Positions 16,564 through 26,878 of a stretch of 64,000 nt of DNA are shown piece after piece. The number at the start of each line of letters is the position of its first letter. Position 1 is the first letter of the stretch. The stretch comes from Xylanibacter ruminicola (GTDB lineage: Bacteria; Bacteroidota; Bacteroidia; Bacteroidales; Bacteroidaceae), in NCBI RefSeq assembly GCF_900107775.1, contig NZ_FNRF01000006.1, positions 62,001-126,000 of the forward strand, given 5' to 3'. Under the pieces are notes generated by a model. The model was not told where the DNA came from. It saw nothing but the letters and a program-made list of their open reading frames with translations, and ran no database searches. Made by a program: the position numbers and the translations under genes.

Positions 16564-17898
16564 TTATTTATTTATTGTTGAATACCTCATTAAAATCATA
16601 TTAAACAGCAAACCGCAAGAAAGCAAAGTCGTAAACAAAGAAATATTTGAGATGTTCACCACCTGCCCAAGCATCATTGCTATAACAAAGTCTTGATCAT
16701 GTCGATAAGAAAGCTTATTGAGTAGAGAAAGTATATAATAAAACACTATAGCAACAATTAATATCCCAACAACTCCCATAGATGAAATGCCATCAGTTAT
16801 CAGGAAATTAGCATTCGCATTCATTGCTGTCACAACGCCATCATACACATCCCAAACCGCAGTTCCCATTGACGGATCTGTAAATGGGTACATATGCGTC
16901 ACAGCATTAACAATGCCAATATGAGAAAAAAAAGTATACGGGACCTCAGAGAATACATCAATATAAGCAGGTGTCAACAAGGCTGAAATACCAATTGTTC
17001 TCATAAAAATAACCGCATCTATCGTAAACATCACTTCGCTTGCAGTTGATGGTAAATATAAAAGAACAAGAATAAACACAGCAAGTGGAAATACATACTT
17101 CAGCGAATAACGATTATAGACATTCTTCCTCAAATAATAACACAAACCACATTCCAATATAGGAATACCAATAGCAGCCTTAAGACCTGTAGCCATAAAA
17201 ACCAACAAATTCAAAAGTAGTCCTGCCCAAATCTTTTTTTTATTTCTTTGATAGAATCCGATGGCAATAAATAATGGCCCTAGGAAACTAAAAGACCATA
17301 ATTTAATATATTCCATTAGTGGGAATGAATTAGATGCTTCTTGATTCTCTGAACGCAGGTCATAAAGTTCGCTGAATGATACTAATCTCAATTTTGAGCC
17401 AAATACTACAATGATAAGTGTTGCGAATAAAATACCTACATAAAAATAATATTTTTCAGGAATTATATCCGTTTTCGTATCGTAGCTTTCATTTGACAAT
17501 ATATTTCTTGGGCAATAGAAGAAGAGAATCATAGAAATAAAGAAAGCAAGCTGATAAGGCAATGCTACCCAATAATCTAAATAATAATATTGTAATGCCG
17601 TTATTGACGGAACATATACCATAATATATATTATTATAGCAAAAAAGTCGGAAATACGCTTAGTAGCGTTATAAAACACAATAGGTATAATTGCCAAGAA
17701 ATCAGTAGCAATCATCGGCAGATAGTCAGTATTCTCAATTCTATAACCGAAATATCCCCATACAGGGACAAGATAATCCACATAGATGCTCCTAAACAAA
17801 TACTGATAAATTATGGCTGTCAACGTATTAACCACAAAAGACTCTTTGTGGATCTCGCCAACATCCAATACATAATCACGCAAATTCATAATATACAA
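16564..17898 (-). CDS. wzy: O-antigen polymerase-like membrane protein (Wzy candidate)
   Basis: A 444-aa protein with around 11-12 hydrophobic segments and a large hydrophilic loop near the C-terminal half (around VFSEVPYTFFSHIG...MYPFTDPSMG). Wzy proteins share little sequence, so the call rests on topology, length and position with Wzx, Wza-like and Wzz-like genes. Its DNA is visibly AT-rich compared with the flanking housekeeping genes, consistent with transfer of the locus. An ATG three codons in (17889) is an alternative start. Confidence 0.72.
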   Translation of the reverse strand: MYIMNLRDYVLDVGEIHKESFVVNTLTAIIYQYLFRSIYVDYLVPVWGYFGYRIENTDYLPMIATDFLAIIPIVFYNATKRISDFFAIIIYIMVYVPSITALQYYYLDYWVALPYQLAFFISMILFFYCPRNILSNESYDTKTDIIPEKYYFYVGILFATLIIVVFGSKLRLVSFSELYDLRSENQEASNSFPLMEYIKLWSFSFLGPLFIAIGFYQRNKKKIWAGLLLNLLVFMATGLKAAIGIPILECGLCYYLRKNVYNRYSLKYVFPLAVFILVLLYLPSTASEVMFTIDAVIFMRTIGISALLTPAYIDVFSEVPYTFFSHIGIVNAVTHMYPFTDPSMGTAVWDVYDGVVTAMNANANFLITDGISSMGVVGILIVAIVFYYILSLLNKLSYRHDQDFVIAMMLGQVVNISNISLFTTLLSCGLLFNMILMRYSTINK

Positions 17899-17915
17899 CT
17901 ATAACCAACAAACTG

Positions 17916-18605
17916 TTATTCAAATGTTTGGGTAAAAAAATCTTTGTTCGCAGAGAACTTTTCCTTATCCCATTTCCACCATTGACTTTTCTCTATCATC
18001 GCAATTGATTCCTTTGAAAATCTATACTTAACTACTTTTGCAGGATTACCCACAGCTATGGCATATGCAGGAATGTCATTGACAACTACTGCACCAGCTC
18101 CAATAACTGCCCCTCTACCTATATGGACGCCCGACAATATTACTGAATTAGAACCGATCCATACTCCATCCTCAATAACAATATCCCCCTTTGAGGTTAC
18201 CATCTCTGGGTCCGTCTCGTCAAACAAATGAGACAAGACATCATAAGTAGCAGGCTTTTGTAAGTTATGATTATACTCTTGAACAACCACATTCGAAGCA
18301 ATAGAACAAAAAGCTCCGATATAAACATGATTTATTTCAGCACATATTCGAGTTGCCGGTCCACAGATAGAGGTATACCTTCCTATTCGGACCTTGCCAA
18401 ACAAAATTGGATCTTCATAAAAACAACATCCAGAAGAAATAGTAACATCTCGCCCTAAAAAAGCAGAATCGAGATTCACATCTTGCAGTCCTTTTAAGCG
18501 TTTTAATGCGAAAAAGGGACTCACCTTACACGGAAAACTACTTTTTATGCCTTTCCGAAATAAAACAAGAAGATATACGAAAATGGAACAAAAAAGTTTT
18601 AACAT
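17916..18605 (-). CDS. Hexapeptide-repeat acyltransferase (CatB-like)
   Basis: A 229-aa left-handed beta-helix acyltransferase. Repeats such as IGAFCSIASNVVV, IEDGVWIGSNSVILSGVHIGRGAVIGAGAVVV are followed by the helical tail typical of xenobiotic/CatB-like O-acetyltransferases. An N-terminal hydrophobic stretch may anchor it. Likely acetylates a sugar of the surface glycan. Confidence 0.85.
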   Translation of the reverse strand: MLKLFCSIFVYLLVLFRKGIKSSFPCKVSPFFALKRLKGLQDVNLDSAFLGRDVTISSGCCFYEDPILFGKVRIGRYTSICGPATRICAEINHVYIGAFCSIASNVVVQEYNHNLQKPATYDVLSHLFDETDPEMVTSKGDIVIEDGVWIGSNSVILSGVHIGRGAVIGAGAVVVNDIPAYAIAVGNPAKVVKYRFSKESIAMIEKSQWWKWDKEKFSANKDFFTQTFE

Positions 18606-18615
18606 AGGAACTTTA

Positions 18616-19707
18616 TTACTTCAACTGTGATAGTACACGACGAATAGTCTCTTTATTGTCGCAATCATCATACATCCTTTTAGCACTATTCGAGAAATTC
18701 TGATAATTGGAATCAATATCTTTGATCGCAGAGTACAAAGCTTCGGCATCATCCTGTTCAGCCACACGACCTGCTCCTAAATCTTCAATGATATGAAGAC
18801 CAGGAAGATTATTACCAATCATAGGTTTTCCGAATGCTCCATATTCGTATATCTTATTAGGAGCACAATAGGTTTGATTCAACTTGTCGGGATTATAAAC
18901 AATAATACCAATATACGATAAAGAAGTTAGTAACATGTAATCTGGTGCCGGAATAAAGTCAATATGAACCAATTTGGGATATAACTTTTTATAATATTGT
19001 ACACTATTCTCGGTATCACGTCCCATCATCACAAATGCGAAATCATCTCCTAAGCGTGCAGTGGCCTCAACAAAAGCAGACATATCACGGTTACGCTTAG
19101 AGATCCATCCTTGATACAATATTACCTTTTTCGACTTAAACAAATCTATATAATTGCTATACTTATCACTTAGGCCTGCCAGTTCTTTCTCAGACGGAAT
19201 GAAATATGGCTTATTAGGCAATACATATGGTCTTCGCAACAACTTAAACCAAGCCTGATATATAGCAGTTCTATTGTACTCGGGCATAAATACCGCCTGA
19301 GCTTGATGAATAACTTTGCTTATAGCAGCTAATTGTCCAGGAGCGTCCTCATGCAACTCTGATATCTGAAGAATATACTTTTTTCCACTTAACAAATTCT
19401 TTCCTATTGCCCTAACTGTATTTCCTCCTTCAATCCAGACATAATCATATGTCAGGTTTTTGAGAACTCTTTTCACATAAGAGTGGAAGAGCAAATACTC
19501 ACAAACTTTTGCAATACTATTGCTTGCATTTGCATAGTCAGCTACTTCAAACGTTACACCACGATTTTTAAATTCAGATGCAATTGTATCGTTAATACCA
19601 CAAGTTACCAAATGTACTTCATGCCCCAAGTCGCGAAGAATATAAATCACACTAATAAGAGGCGGTATATTGTATATTTGGTTTTTATTTATTACTAATA
19701 TTTTCAT
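18616..19707 (-). CDS. Glycosyltransferase family 4
   Basis: GT-B protein of 363 aa starting MKILVINKNQ. The C-terminal half has YQGWISKRNRD and NKIYEYGAFGKPMIGNNLPG, the donor-binding region. I chose ATG 19707 over an upstream in-frame ATG at 19740 because the latter would overlap wecB and adds an untypical N-terminus. Confidence 0.83.
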   Translation of the reverse strand: MKILVINKNQIYNIPPLISVIYILRDLGHEVHLVTCGINDTIASEFKNRGVTFEVADYANASNSIAKVCEYLLFHSYVKRVLKNLTYDYVWIEGGNTVRAIGKNLLSGKKYILQISELHEDAPGQLAAISKVIHQAQAVFMPEYNRTAIYQAWFKLLRRPYVLPNKPYFIPSEKELAGLSDKYSNYIDLFKSKKVILYQGWISKRNRDMSAFVEATARLGDDFAFVMMGRDTENSVQYYKKLYPKLVHIDFIPAPDYMLLTSLSYIGIIVYNPDKLNQTYCAPNKIYEYGAFGKPMIGNNLPGLHIIEDLGAGRVAEQDDAEALYSAIKDIDSNYQNFSNSAKRMYDDCDNKETIRRVLSQLK

Positions 19708-19723
19708 TTCTAAATAATAAATC

Positions 19724-20872
19724 TCAACGCAAAATATCAACTATTCTTTTACATGCCTTACCATCTCCATATGGATTTACAGCTTGACTCATCTCTGCAT
19801 ATGCCTTTTCATCATCAAGCAATACCGAGACACTATCAACAATCTTGTTATAGTCAGTTCCAACCAGTTTTACAGTACCTGCAGATAAAGCCTCAGGACG
19901 TTCAGTCGTATCACGCATTACAAGAACTGGTTTACCAAGGCCTGGAGCCTCTTCCTGTATGCCACCACTATCTGTGAGAACAATGGAACTCTTTTCCATC
20001 AAGTAAACGAATTCTAAATACTGAAGAGGTTCTATAAAGAAAAAATTCTTATATACAGAAAGATCCTCACCAAAAACTTCATGAATAGGTCTACGTACAT
20101 TAGGGTTCAAATGCATCGGATAAACAAAATCTACGTCTGAATACTTTTCCGAAAGATCTTTCATTGCAGTTACCATATTAATAAAACCGTCACCAAAGTT
20201 CTCACGGCGATGACCTGTTATAAGAACTATTTTTTTTCCATTAGCAAGTCTCGTAATGTCATAGCCAGCCTCAGTTAACACTTTTGCCTGTTCGTCAGCT
20301 AACTCCTTATCATTCTTTAGCCTATTCACAACCATATGAAGAGCATCTATTACAGTATTACCAGTAACATAGATCTGCCCTTGCGCCTTTTCGGCCATTA
20401 AGTTCTTTTCTGACAAAGGTGTAGGAGAAAAATTATAGGCAGCAATACGACCAGTAATTTGACGATTCATTTCCTCTGGCCATGGACTATAGATATTATG
20501 AGTTCTTAGACCAGCTTCAACATGTCCAACAGGTATTTGTTTATAAAAAGCAGCTAATGCAGCAGCTGTAGATGTAGTAGTGTCTCCATGAACCAGTACC
20601 ACATTAGGTTTTGATTCCTCCAAAACATCACGCATACCAAGCAAAACCTTAGCTGTTATATCAAATAAGTCTTGCCCTGGCTTCATAATATTTAAGTCAT
20701 AATCAGGAATAATTTCAAAAATCTTCAACACCTGATCAAGCATTTCTCTATGCTGCCCTGTAACACACACTTTCGTCTCAAAATCTTCGTCATTAGCCAT
20801 AAACTCTTTTACCAATGGCGCCATTTTGATTGCCTCTGGTCTTGTACCAAATACTAGTAAAACTCTCTTCAT
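19724..20872 (-). CDS. wecB: UDP-N-acetylglucosamine 2-epimerase (non-hydrolysing)
   Basis: Interconverts UDP-GlcNAc and UDP-ManNAc in the cytoplasm. GTRPEAIKMAPL, HVEAGLRT and TDSGGIQEEAPGLGKP are signature stretches, and 382 aa is standard. Unlike the LegG/NeuC homologue at 34390, it lacks the hydrolysing-type wording. Its product could feed the dehydrogenase at 15276 or be used directly as ManNAc donor. Confidence 0.94.
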   Translation of the reverse strand: MKRVLLVFGTRPEAIKMAPLVKEFMANDEDFETKVCVTGQHREMLDQVLKIFEIIPDYDLNIMKPGQDLFDITAKVLLGMRDVLEESKPNVVLVHGDTTTSTAAALAAFYKQIPVGHVEAGLRTHNIYSPWPEEMNRQITGRIAAYNFSPTPLSEKNLMAEKAQGQIYVTGNTVIDALHMVVNRLKNDKELADEQAKVLTEAGYDITRLANGKKIVLITGHRRENFGDGFINMVTAMKDLSEKYSDVDFVYPMHLNPNVRRPIHEVFGEDLSVYKNFFFIEPLQYLEFVYLMEKSSIVLTDSGGIQEEAPGLGKPVLVMRDTTERPEALSAGTVKLVGTDYNKIVDSVSVLLDDEKAYAEMSQAVNPYGDGKACKRIVDILR

Positions 20873-20882
20873 ATGATTTTTC

Positions 20883-21743
20883 TTACGATTTCAGAACTAC
20901 TTTTAAAACGTCTCTTTTCCTCTCCATCGGGAATAACAATACTCGCAACAATAACACAAACTTTACCATTTTTGCATAAACAGAAGAGTGATGTTTCCGA
21001 TAATAATAGAACAGACTCTTTACATAAAACGTCATTTTTCTGACATTAACAGAGGACGAAGCTCCACCAAGATGTATTATTTTGCAGCTATCAATTATAC
21101 ATGATTTATATCCTCTTTCTTTCATTCTATAAAACAAGTCTGTCTCCTCGAAGTAAAGAAAGATTTTTTCATCAAAGCCCTTCAATTCATCATACACCTC
21201 TTTTCTAACGAAAATATCAGCCCCAGATATATAACCAGTATCCGACAAATTTCCTTGTAATACAGTTTGGCCGTCGGAAAGATGATTATTGTAATACGAG
21301 GGCAATAATTTATATAATCCTAACAAAAAGAATTCTTTAAATAAAGAAGGCAAACACCCATGCGAAATAGTTAACTTTCCATTGGCATCAATAAGATTGC
21401 AACCGCACGAAGCATACTCTGTATGCTCTTCCATAAAAAGGAAGAACTTTTTCAAGACGTTTTCGACTAATATTGTATCACTATTTAATAAAAAGAGATA
21501 TTTCCCTTTTGCACAATCTGCGCCTATATTGTTTGCTCTTCCAAAACCTAAGTTCGATTTATTCTCCACTATGACAACTTCGGGAAATTGTTTTCTAATT
21601 TCAACCAAACTTCCATCTTCAGAGTGATTATCAACTAGAATAATCTCGTATTCTATGCCAGAAGTCAATTCATAGACAGATCTTATACAGCTGATCGTTA
21701 ATTCGCAAGTATTGTAATTAACTATAATAACAGAAATATCCAT
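20883..21743 (-). CDS. Glycosyltransferase family 2 (rhamnosyltransferase-like)
   Basis: GT-A protein of 286 aa. VIIVNYNTCELTISCIRSV, LVDNHSEDGS, NLGFGRANNIG and LLNSDTI follow the WbbL/RfbF-type rhamnosyltransferase pattern; YFEETDLFYRMKERGY carries the conserved E-x-D-x-x-R region. The presence of rfbC supports a deoxysugar donor, but that link is inferred. Confidence 0.87.
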   Translation of the reverse strand: MDISVIIVNYNTCELTISCIRSVYELTSGIEYEIILVDNHSEDGSLVEIRKQFPEVVIVENKSNLGFGRANNIGADCAKGKYLFLLNSDTILVENVLKKFFLFMEEHTEYASCGCNLIDANGKLTISHGCLPSLFKEFFLLGLYKLLPSYYNNHLSDGQTVLQGNLSDTGYISGADIFVRKEVYDELKGFDEKIFLYFEETDLFYRMKERGYKSCIIDSCKIIHLGGASSSVNVRKMTFYVKSLFYYYRKHHSSVYAKMVKFVLLLRVLLFPMERKRDVLKVVLKS

Positions 21744-21744
21744 C

Positions 21745-22380
21745 TCAATTATTCATTTCTATTCTTTTAACAACTTTAGCAGGGACTCCTGCAACTAACG
21801 AATAAGGAGGAACATCTTTCGTAACAACTGCATTTGCGGCAACAATAGATCCTTCTCCAATCCGAATACCGCCAATAATAGAAGCCCCCTCACATATCCA
21901 TACGTTGTTCTCTATTACTAATTGTCCTTTTGAAACGACATCTCTTTCTTCAGGTGCTTTTAGTAAATCTTCTTTTGTGAATCTGCCATGAGAATTATCT
22001 GTAATCAAGACTCTTCGTCCGGTAAGTAGCCCTTCACCTATATATACACCATTTATAGCAGAAATATGAGTATATGATCCTATGTGACACTTCCTCCCAA
22101 TATGTATCCTTGAATTAAAACATTGATTGCCATATTTCTGTACAGATTCAATAACAGAGTCTTTCTCTATCCTAACATTATCACCAATAACAATATTTTT
22201 TCCAATAATCTCACAGGCAGAACAAATCTGAGAGTGGTTCCCTAAGGATTTTAAACGATTCTTTAACCATAATGTATAAAGCACATCTCGGATAGATTTT
22301 AGATACAGAGCAAATTCATAAGGATAAACCTTACTAACTATCCACATTACTATCTGCAGCATTTTCTTTAAAGAAACCAT
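21745..22380 (-). CDS. Hexapeptide-repeat acyltransferase
   Basis: A 211-aa beta-helix acyltransferase with repeats IGKNIVIGDNVRIEKDSVI and CEGASIIGGIRIGEGSIVAANAVVTKDVPPYSLVAGVPAKVV at the C-terminus, a standard O-acetyltransferase ending. It is a candidate for acetylation of the Fuc3N-type sugar or of the assembled repeat. Confidence 0.84.
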   Translation of the reverse strand: MVSLKKMLQIVMWIVSKVYPYEFALYLKSIRDVLYTLWLKNRLKSLGNHSQICSACEIIGKNIVIGDNVRIEKDSVIESVQKYGNQCFNSRIHIGRKCHIGSYTHISAINGVYIGEGLLTGRRVLITDNSHGRFTKEDLLKAPEERDVVSKGQLVIENNVWICEGASIIGGIRIGEGSIVAANAVVTKDVPPYSLVAGVPAKVVKRIEMNN

Positions 22381-22439
22381 TATTTTCGCTTATTATGTTA
22401 CAGATTCCATTTTATAACAGTTACATTTCATCCAATAAT

Positions 22440-23360
22440 CTATGACAAGGAAGCGATTCTCTTCAATTTAGAGAAACCAGCATACACTGCCCAAACATAT
22501 GCAGTAATAATAAACCTCCAATAACCAATATTACCATAATAATGAGAAACATTTTGCCTGACATCTCGAATAATAAAAGTATGTTTTGTAGGTTTTATCA
22601 CCTCATTCGTATATAGTGAACATAAGAATCTAAAAAGATCTTTCTTAAACTTATTAAATGTTGATTGAGAAATACGATTCCTTCTCAAAAGATCACTAAG
22701 AATACCAGGCAAAATAACTGCAAATGTATGAAACAAATTATATCCCCCCTTACCTGCATCATCTTCCATCTTTTCATACTTCTTATTCCAAATCACATAT
22801 TCCGATTCTTGTCTAATTTCAAGGAGAAGAGATGTGTTGGGGAACATGTTATTCAACTCTATTGTATCAATTCTTTTAATATCTTTTTGCCAAAAACCTA
22901 TTCCTGCACTCCAACTACAAAAATATGAAAGATGCATTATAAATGCATCCGTATTGCTACATTCTATTACTTCATCACGTTCTGGTAGTGCACCATCCGC
23001 GCAATAGATAACAGGCTGGGTATCTTGGTATTTCTCGACCAGTTCCACCATATCAGCGATGCTACCAGGTAGCATCACACTACGATGATTGATCATTTTG
23101 CAGAACAATCCCTTTCCTTCTTTCAAACAGCTTACTAAATTCAGGAATCCCTCATCTGTAGTCTGTTTATAGCGAAGATTGGAATAATCCATTCTCGCGA
23201 TATGTGCAGGTAGCTGCGAATCTTTACCATTATCGGTAATGACTACTTCAAACTTTTCGTTATCATATCCCTGCGAATAGATGCTTTCAATAACTGGGAG
23301 TATCCAATCCACAGCCCCATTCGTAGGAATACAAAGCGACAATATTGGTTGTTTATCCAT
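22440..23360 (-). CDS. Glycosyltransferase family 2-like protein
   Basis: A 306-aa protein opening [21 protein letters not shown], a GT-A start with PTNG in place of the usual [17 protein letters not shown] follows. The usual DxD is not obvious (KMINHRSV instead), as in some abequosyltransferase-like GT2 proteins. It overlaps the aminotransferase gene by 8 nt. Confidence 0.75.
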   Translation of the reverse strand: MDKQPILSLCIPTNGAVDWILPVIESIYSQGYDNEKFEVVITDNGKDSQLPAHIARMDYSNLRYKQTTDEGFLNLVSCLKEGKGLFCKMINHRSVMLPGSIADMVELVEKYQDTQPVIYCADGALPERDEVIECSNTDAFIMHLSYFCSWSAGIGFWQKDIKRIDTIELNNMFPNTSLLLEIRQESEYVIWNKKYEKMEDDAGKGGYNLFHTFAVILPGILSDLLRRNRISQSTFNKFKKDLFRFLCSLYTNEVIKPTKHTFIIRDVRQNVSHYYGNIGYWRFIITAYVWAVYAGFSKLKRIASLS

Positions 23361-24456
23361 GATAGTTATTGATAACCTTTACTACTTCAGCTGCCTCATC
23401 CATTGAAACAACCTGATTCATAGGAATACTTAACTCCTGAGCATGAATCTTCTCTGTAATAGGGTAGTTACGATTATTCCACTCCTTATAGCATTCCTGC
23501 TTATGAGGAGGTATTGGATAATGAATCAATGTCTGTATGCCATTCTCTTTCAAATATTCCTGCAACTCATCACGCTTCTCACAGAAGATGGGGAACTGAT
23601 GGTATACATTATTCTCATCATCAATACGCTTGGGAAGTGTTATCAGCGGATTATTTATATTGGCATAGTAATAAGCAGCCAACTGTTGACGTGAATGATT
23701 ATCTTCATCCAAGTACTTCAGCTTTACATCCAATGCTGCTGCATCAATCTCTGCCATACGACTATTCATACCAACATATTTAAACACATATTTTTTCTGA
23801 CTGCCGTAGTTTGCCAATGCACGAATTATTTCTGCCAATTTGGGATCATTAGTGGTTACTGCACCTGCATCACCTAAAGCACCAAGATTCTTTCCGGGAT
23901 AGAAACTATGAGCAGCAGCATCACCCAAAGCACCAGTTTTTATTCCTTTCCAAGCACAACCATGACTCTGAGCGCAGTCTTCCATCAACTTCAGGTTATA
24001 CTTTTTGCAAATCTCTCCTAACTTATCATTATAAGCGATACGTCCATACAAGTGAACAATCATTACACCTTTAGTTTTAGAAGTAATTGCAGCTTCTATC
24101 TTGTCAATGTCAATCTCCAAATGTTCCCAAGTTGGTTCGACTAACACAGGCACAAGATTATTACGTGTTATCGCAATAATTGTGGCTATATAGGTATTAG
24201 CTGGCACGATAATCTCGTCACCATCCTGCATTAATCCCATTTCCTTATAGCCACGCATCAAAAGATACAAAGCATCAAGACCATTGGCGACAGCAATGCA
24301 ATGCTCTGTACCTATGTATTTCGCATAATCAGTCTCAAACTGCTTATTTTCATTTCCTTGAAGAAACCAACCAGAATCAATCACACGATTGACGGCGGCT
24401 TTTATTTCGTCACCATGCATAGCCGTAATGGCTTGCAAATCCAATAGTTTAACCAT
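23353..24456 (-). CDS. Sugar aminotransferase, DegT/DnrJ/EryC1 family (FdtB/QdtB type)
   Basis: PLP-dependent aminotransferase of 367 aa making a 3-amino-3,6-dideoxyhexose. [18 protein letters not shown] carries the PLP lysine, Lys189; the EDCAQSHG segment holds the cofactor aspartate. [10 protein letters not shown] is typical of FdtB/QdtB. It overlaps the ketoisomerase gene by 8 nt, so the pair makes dTDP-Fuc3N or dTDP-Qui3N from dTDP-4-keto-6-deoxyglucose. rmlA and rmlB, which supply that substrate, are not in the window. Confidence 0.9.
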   Translation of the reverse strand: MVKLLDLQAITAMHGDEIKAAVNRVIDSGWFLQGNENKQFETDYAKYIGTEHCIAVANGLDALYLLMRGYKEMGLMQDGDEIIVPANTYIATIIAITRNNLVPVLVEPTWEHLEIDIDKIEAAITSKTKGVMIVHLYGRIAYNDKLGEICKKYNLKLMEDCAQSHGCAWKGIKTGALGDAAAHSFYPGKNLGALGDAGAVTTNDPKLAEIIRALANYGSQKKYVFKYVGMNSRMAEIDAAALDVKLKYLDEDNHSRQQLAAYYYANINNPLITLPKRIDDENNVYHQFPIFCEKRDELQEYLKENGIQTLIHYPIPPHKQECYKEWNNRNYPITEKIHAQELSIPMNQVVSMDEAAEVVKVINNYHG

Positions 24457-25357
24457 TATTCTGCGTCTTTATATATTCTAAATAATCATCATAATTACGG
24501 ATATAGTCCTCTTCAGAGTACCCATCAGAAGCCAGCACCAAACATATACTACCTGAAGAGAATCCTTGTTCAGAAGCCCAAATGCCAGGAGGGACATGTA
24601 ATCCCCAGAAAGGGCGATTCAATAATACTGTTCTTTTATTAACGCCATCATCAAGCACAACTTCGAAACTACCACTTGCTGCAATAATAAATTGATGGCA
24701 CTTCTTATGAGCATGAGCTCCTCTATCCTCGCCACCAGGGATGTCGTAACTATAAAAAACACGATTTATATGGAAAGGAACATGTACATTCTCATACATA
24801 TACGTCAAGTTGCCTTCCTTATCATGCATCTTATTAAGTTCACATAACGAGCAATCAAACACGCTCTTACCTCCACTACGCATCTGTGTTGGCATAGGAT
24901 TATTGACCATTACAGAAGTCTTTGCATCTGATTTCATTGGTATCTTAGACATATCCTTCCGCCAAATCTTATATTCTTCGTAATCAGATACATAGTCATG
25001 TTCATCGTATTCGGTCGAGGACAGTACCAAGGCCAATGAATTGGTTGAGAAGTTAGTCATTGTCCGCCACATTCCTTTTGGGATATACAATCCAAAATAG
25101 GATCTGTTTAATGAATAGGTATTTCTTTCATACCCATCATCTACAACAACATCGAAGCTACCAGAAAGTGCAACAACGAACTCCTCTGTTTCTTTATATG
25201 CATGACCACCACGATCTTCACCCCCAGGAACATCATATATCCAATGAACACGTTTAATCTCAAAGGGGATTTGTTTAGTCTGTTCTATAATAGACAGATT
25301 ACCACGATCATCTCCTATCTTTGGCAGAGATAATATCTTACAATCAGAATTATTCAT
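24449..25357 (-). CDS. Tandem double-cupin sugar 3,4-ketoisomerase (FdtA/QdtA family)
   Basis: About 302 aa made of two FdtA/QdtA (WxcM-like) cupin domains, residues about 5-135 and 155-300. Single-domain family members are about 140 aa. The N-terminal copy has [13 protein letters not shown] and the C-terminal copy [13 protein letters not shown]; the HAH motif of characterised enzymes is intact only in the second. They isomerise dTDP-4-keto-6-deoxyglucose to the 3-keto form. I prefer ATG 25357 (MNNSDCKIL), near the first domain, to the in-frame ATG at 25387. Confidence 0.85.
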   Translation of the reverse strand: MNNSDCKILSLPKIGDDRGNLSIIEQTKQIPFEIKRVHWIYDVPGGEDRGGHAYKETEEFVVALSGSFDVVVDDGYERNTYSLNRSYFGLYIPKGMWRTMTNFSTNSLALVLSSTEYDEHDYVSDYEEYKIWRKDMSKIPMKSDAKTSVMVNNPMPTQMRSGGKSVFDCSLCELNKMHDKEGNLTYMYENVHVPFHINRVFYSYDIPGGEDRGAHAHKKCHQFIIAASGSFEVVLDDGVNKRTVLLNRPFWGLHVPPGIWASEQGFSSGSICLVLASDGYSEEDYIRNYDDYLEYIKTQNNG

Positions 25358-26324
25358 TTGTTTTTTCGTTTTGAGGATATCTACCATCCATTTTCAATTT
25401 AAGTTGCATTAAAAATCGATATATCGAATAATCTGACGACACATTAAAATGTTCATGCCATAAAAATTGGTCGAATGTTTTCCAAGATTTACCAAATACC
25501 GCAGAGCCTCTCTGATGTTTCTTTTGATAACAACCGAAAGCCTTACTCCAGTAATGATTCACTTGAATCGTAAGATTCATCTTATATCGATGAATACCTG
25601 CAACAACAAAATAGCCAAAAGAATTGATGGGCGGGACATTCAATTTTCCAAGTTTCACTTTAAATCCATGCATCATACCCTTTGAGAAGTAAGCAATATC
25701 ATAATCTGTGTTATAAATAACCTTACCAATTTCCGAAATTTTCTCCCACGAATTGATATATTGCTCTGTCACTAGTTTGTTATTATCGTGCTCATAATGT
25801 CCGTTAGTTCCAAACATCTTCCAATAGAGCATGATGACAGGATACTTCTCGAAAGGTTTTATCCACTCTGCAATACTTACAACTTTTAACGGACATATAA
25901 ACTCATCCAAATCTAGGAATGACACCCAGCTGGATTCATGCCGATAAGTAACATACCAATGGTCATACATTGGCCCCTGCCCTGGTACCACAGGCCATTC
26001 TACCAAAGTTACGACACCACTATCCACATAAGGTTGAAGCACCTCTTTGTAATTATCATCCGAGTTATTATTATATAGATAAAAATGTTCAAATCCTATT
26101 AACATATGGTATTCAATAAACTCTTTCAGATATGGAGCTTCATTCTTAAAAATTGACAATATGCTAAATCTGTATTTCTTATCATATACAATAGGAGATC
26201 TGAAATAAAACAAAATCCTAAAGAAGAAATTATTAAAGAATGCTTTCAGATAATTGACGATGAATCCTATACCATATTTCTTTTCACCATCAAAGATAAA
26301 TCTTTTGTTCTCTTGATATTTCAT
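25350..26324 (-). CDS. Glycosyltransferase family 92-like protein
   Basis: A 324-aa GT-A protein. SIFKNEAPYLKEFIEYHMLIG and HFYLYNNNSDDNY match the GT92/DUF23 pattern, and FLDLDEF (138-142) is the DxD metal site. GT92 enzymes include beta-galactosyltransferases in animals; bacterial members occur in surface-glycan loci. The sugar is not predictable. Confidence 0.82.
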   Translation of the reverse strand: MKYQENKRFIFDGEKKYGIGFIVNYLKAFFNNFFFRILFYFRSPIVYDKKYRFSILSIFKNEAPYLKEFIEYHMLIGFEHFYLYNNNSDDNYKEVLQPYVDSGVVTLVEWPVVPGQGPMYDHWYVTYRHESSWVSFLDLDEFICPLKVVSIAEWIKPFEKYPVIMLYWKMFGTNGHYEHDNNKLVTEQYINSWEKISEIGKVIYNTDYDIAYFSKGMMHGFKVKLGKLNVPPINSFGYFVVAGIHRYKMNLTIQVNHYWSKAFGCYQKKHQRGSAVFGKSWKTFDQFLWHEHFNVSSDYSIYRFLMQLKLKMDGRYPQNEKTNE

Positions 26325-26347
26325 GCTATAACAATGATTATGATATA

Positions 26348-26878
26348 CTAATTGAAACGACCCTCTAACTTTAATCGATAATAATGATCCTTGTCACGGT
26401 ATTTAATGATGGTAGCCGGATTTCCACCAACTATAGCCAATGGGGGAACATCTTTACATACAACAGAACCTGCTGCAATAATGGCGCCCTCACCGATATT
26501 TACATTGCCAACCACAAGCACTTTATCACCAAACCACACACAATCTCCTATTGTCACATTCTTTACTACAAAAGTGTCATCGTATGGAATCATTGATCCC
26601 TCATAATTGTGGTTTTCTGTTATAATCTGACACCCAGATCCAGAATGGAAATAATTACCAAATGAAACTTTTCCTCTCCCTCCGATTTCCATACCATTAA
26701 AATTGCAATAGTCACCTACAGTAACATTCTTGGTAAATATGGAAGGGAAATTAACGCGAAGACCTACGCCAAAAGACCCCATAGAGTTTTTAGCTCGTTT
26801 AGTGCATTTCCTGCGAAAAAAGTCCATTCGCATTTCCTGATATATGCAATAAAGTTTCCTAATAAATTTTAATAGCAT
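26348..26878 (-). CDS. Hexapeptide-repeat acyltransferase
   Basis: A 176-aa protein with a basic N-terminal helix and beta-helix repeats ([43 protein letters not shown]) ending [17 protein letters not shown], as in WcaF/WcaB-type O-acetyltransferases. It overlaps wzx by 20 nt. It is a candidate for the acetylation step after the FdtA/FdtB pair, but characterised FdtC proteins cannot be distinguished by eye. Confidence 0.83.
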   Translation of the reverse strand: MLLKFIRKLYCIYQEMRMDFFRRKCTKRAKNSMGSFGVGLRVNFPSIFTKNVTVGDYCNFNGMEIGGRGKVSFGNYFHSGSGCQIITENHNYEGSMIPYDDTFVVKNVTIGDCVWFGDKVLVVGNVNIGEGAIIAAGSVVCKDVPPLAIVGGNPATIIKYRDKDHYYRLKLEGRFN

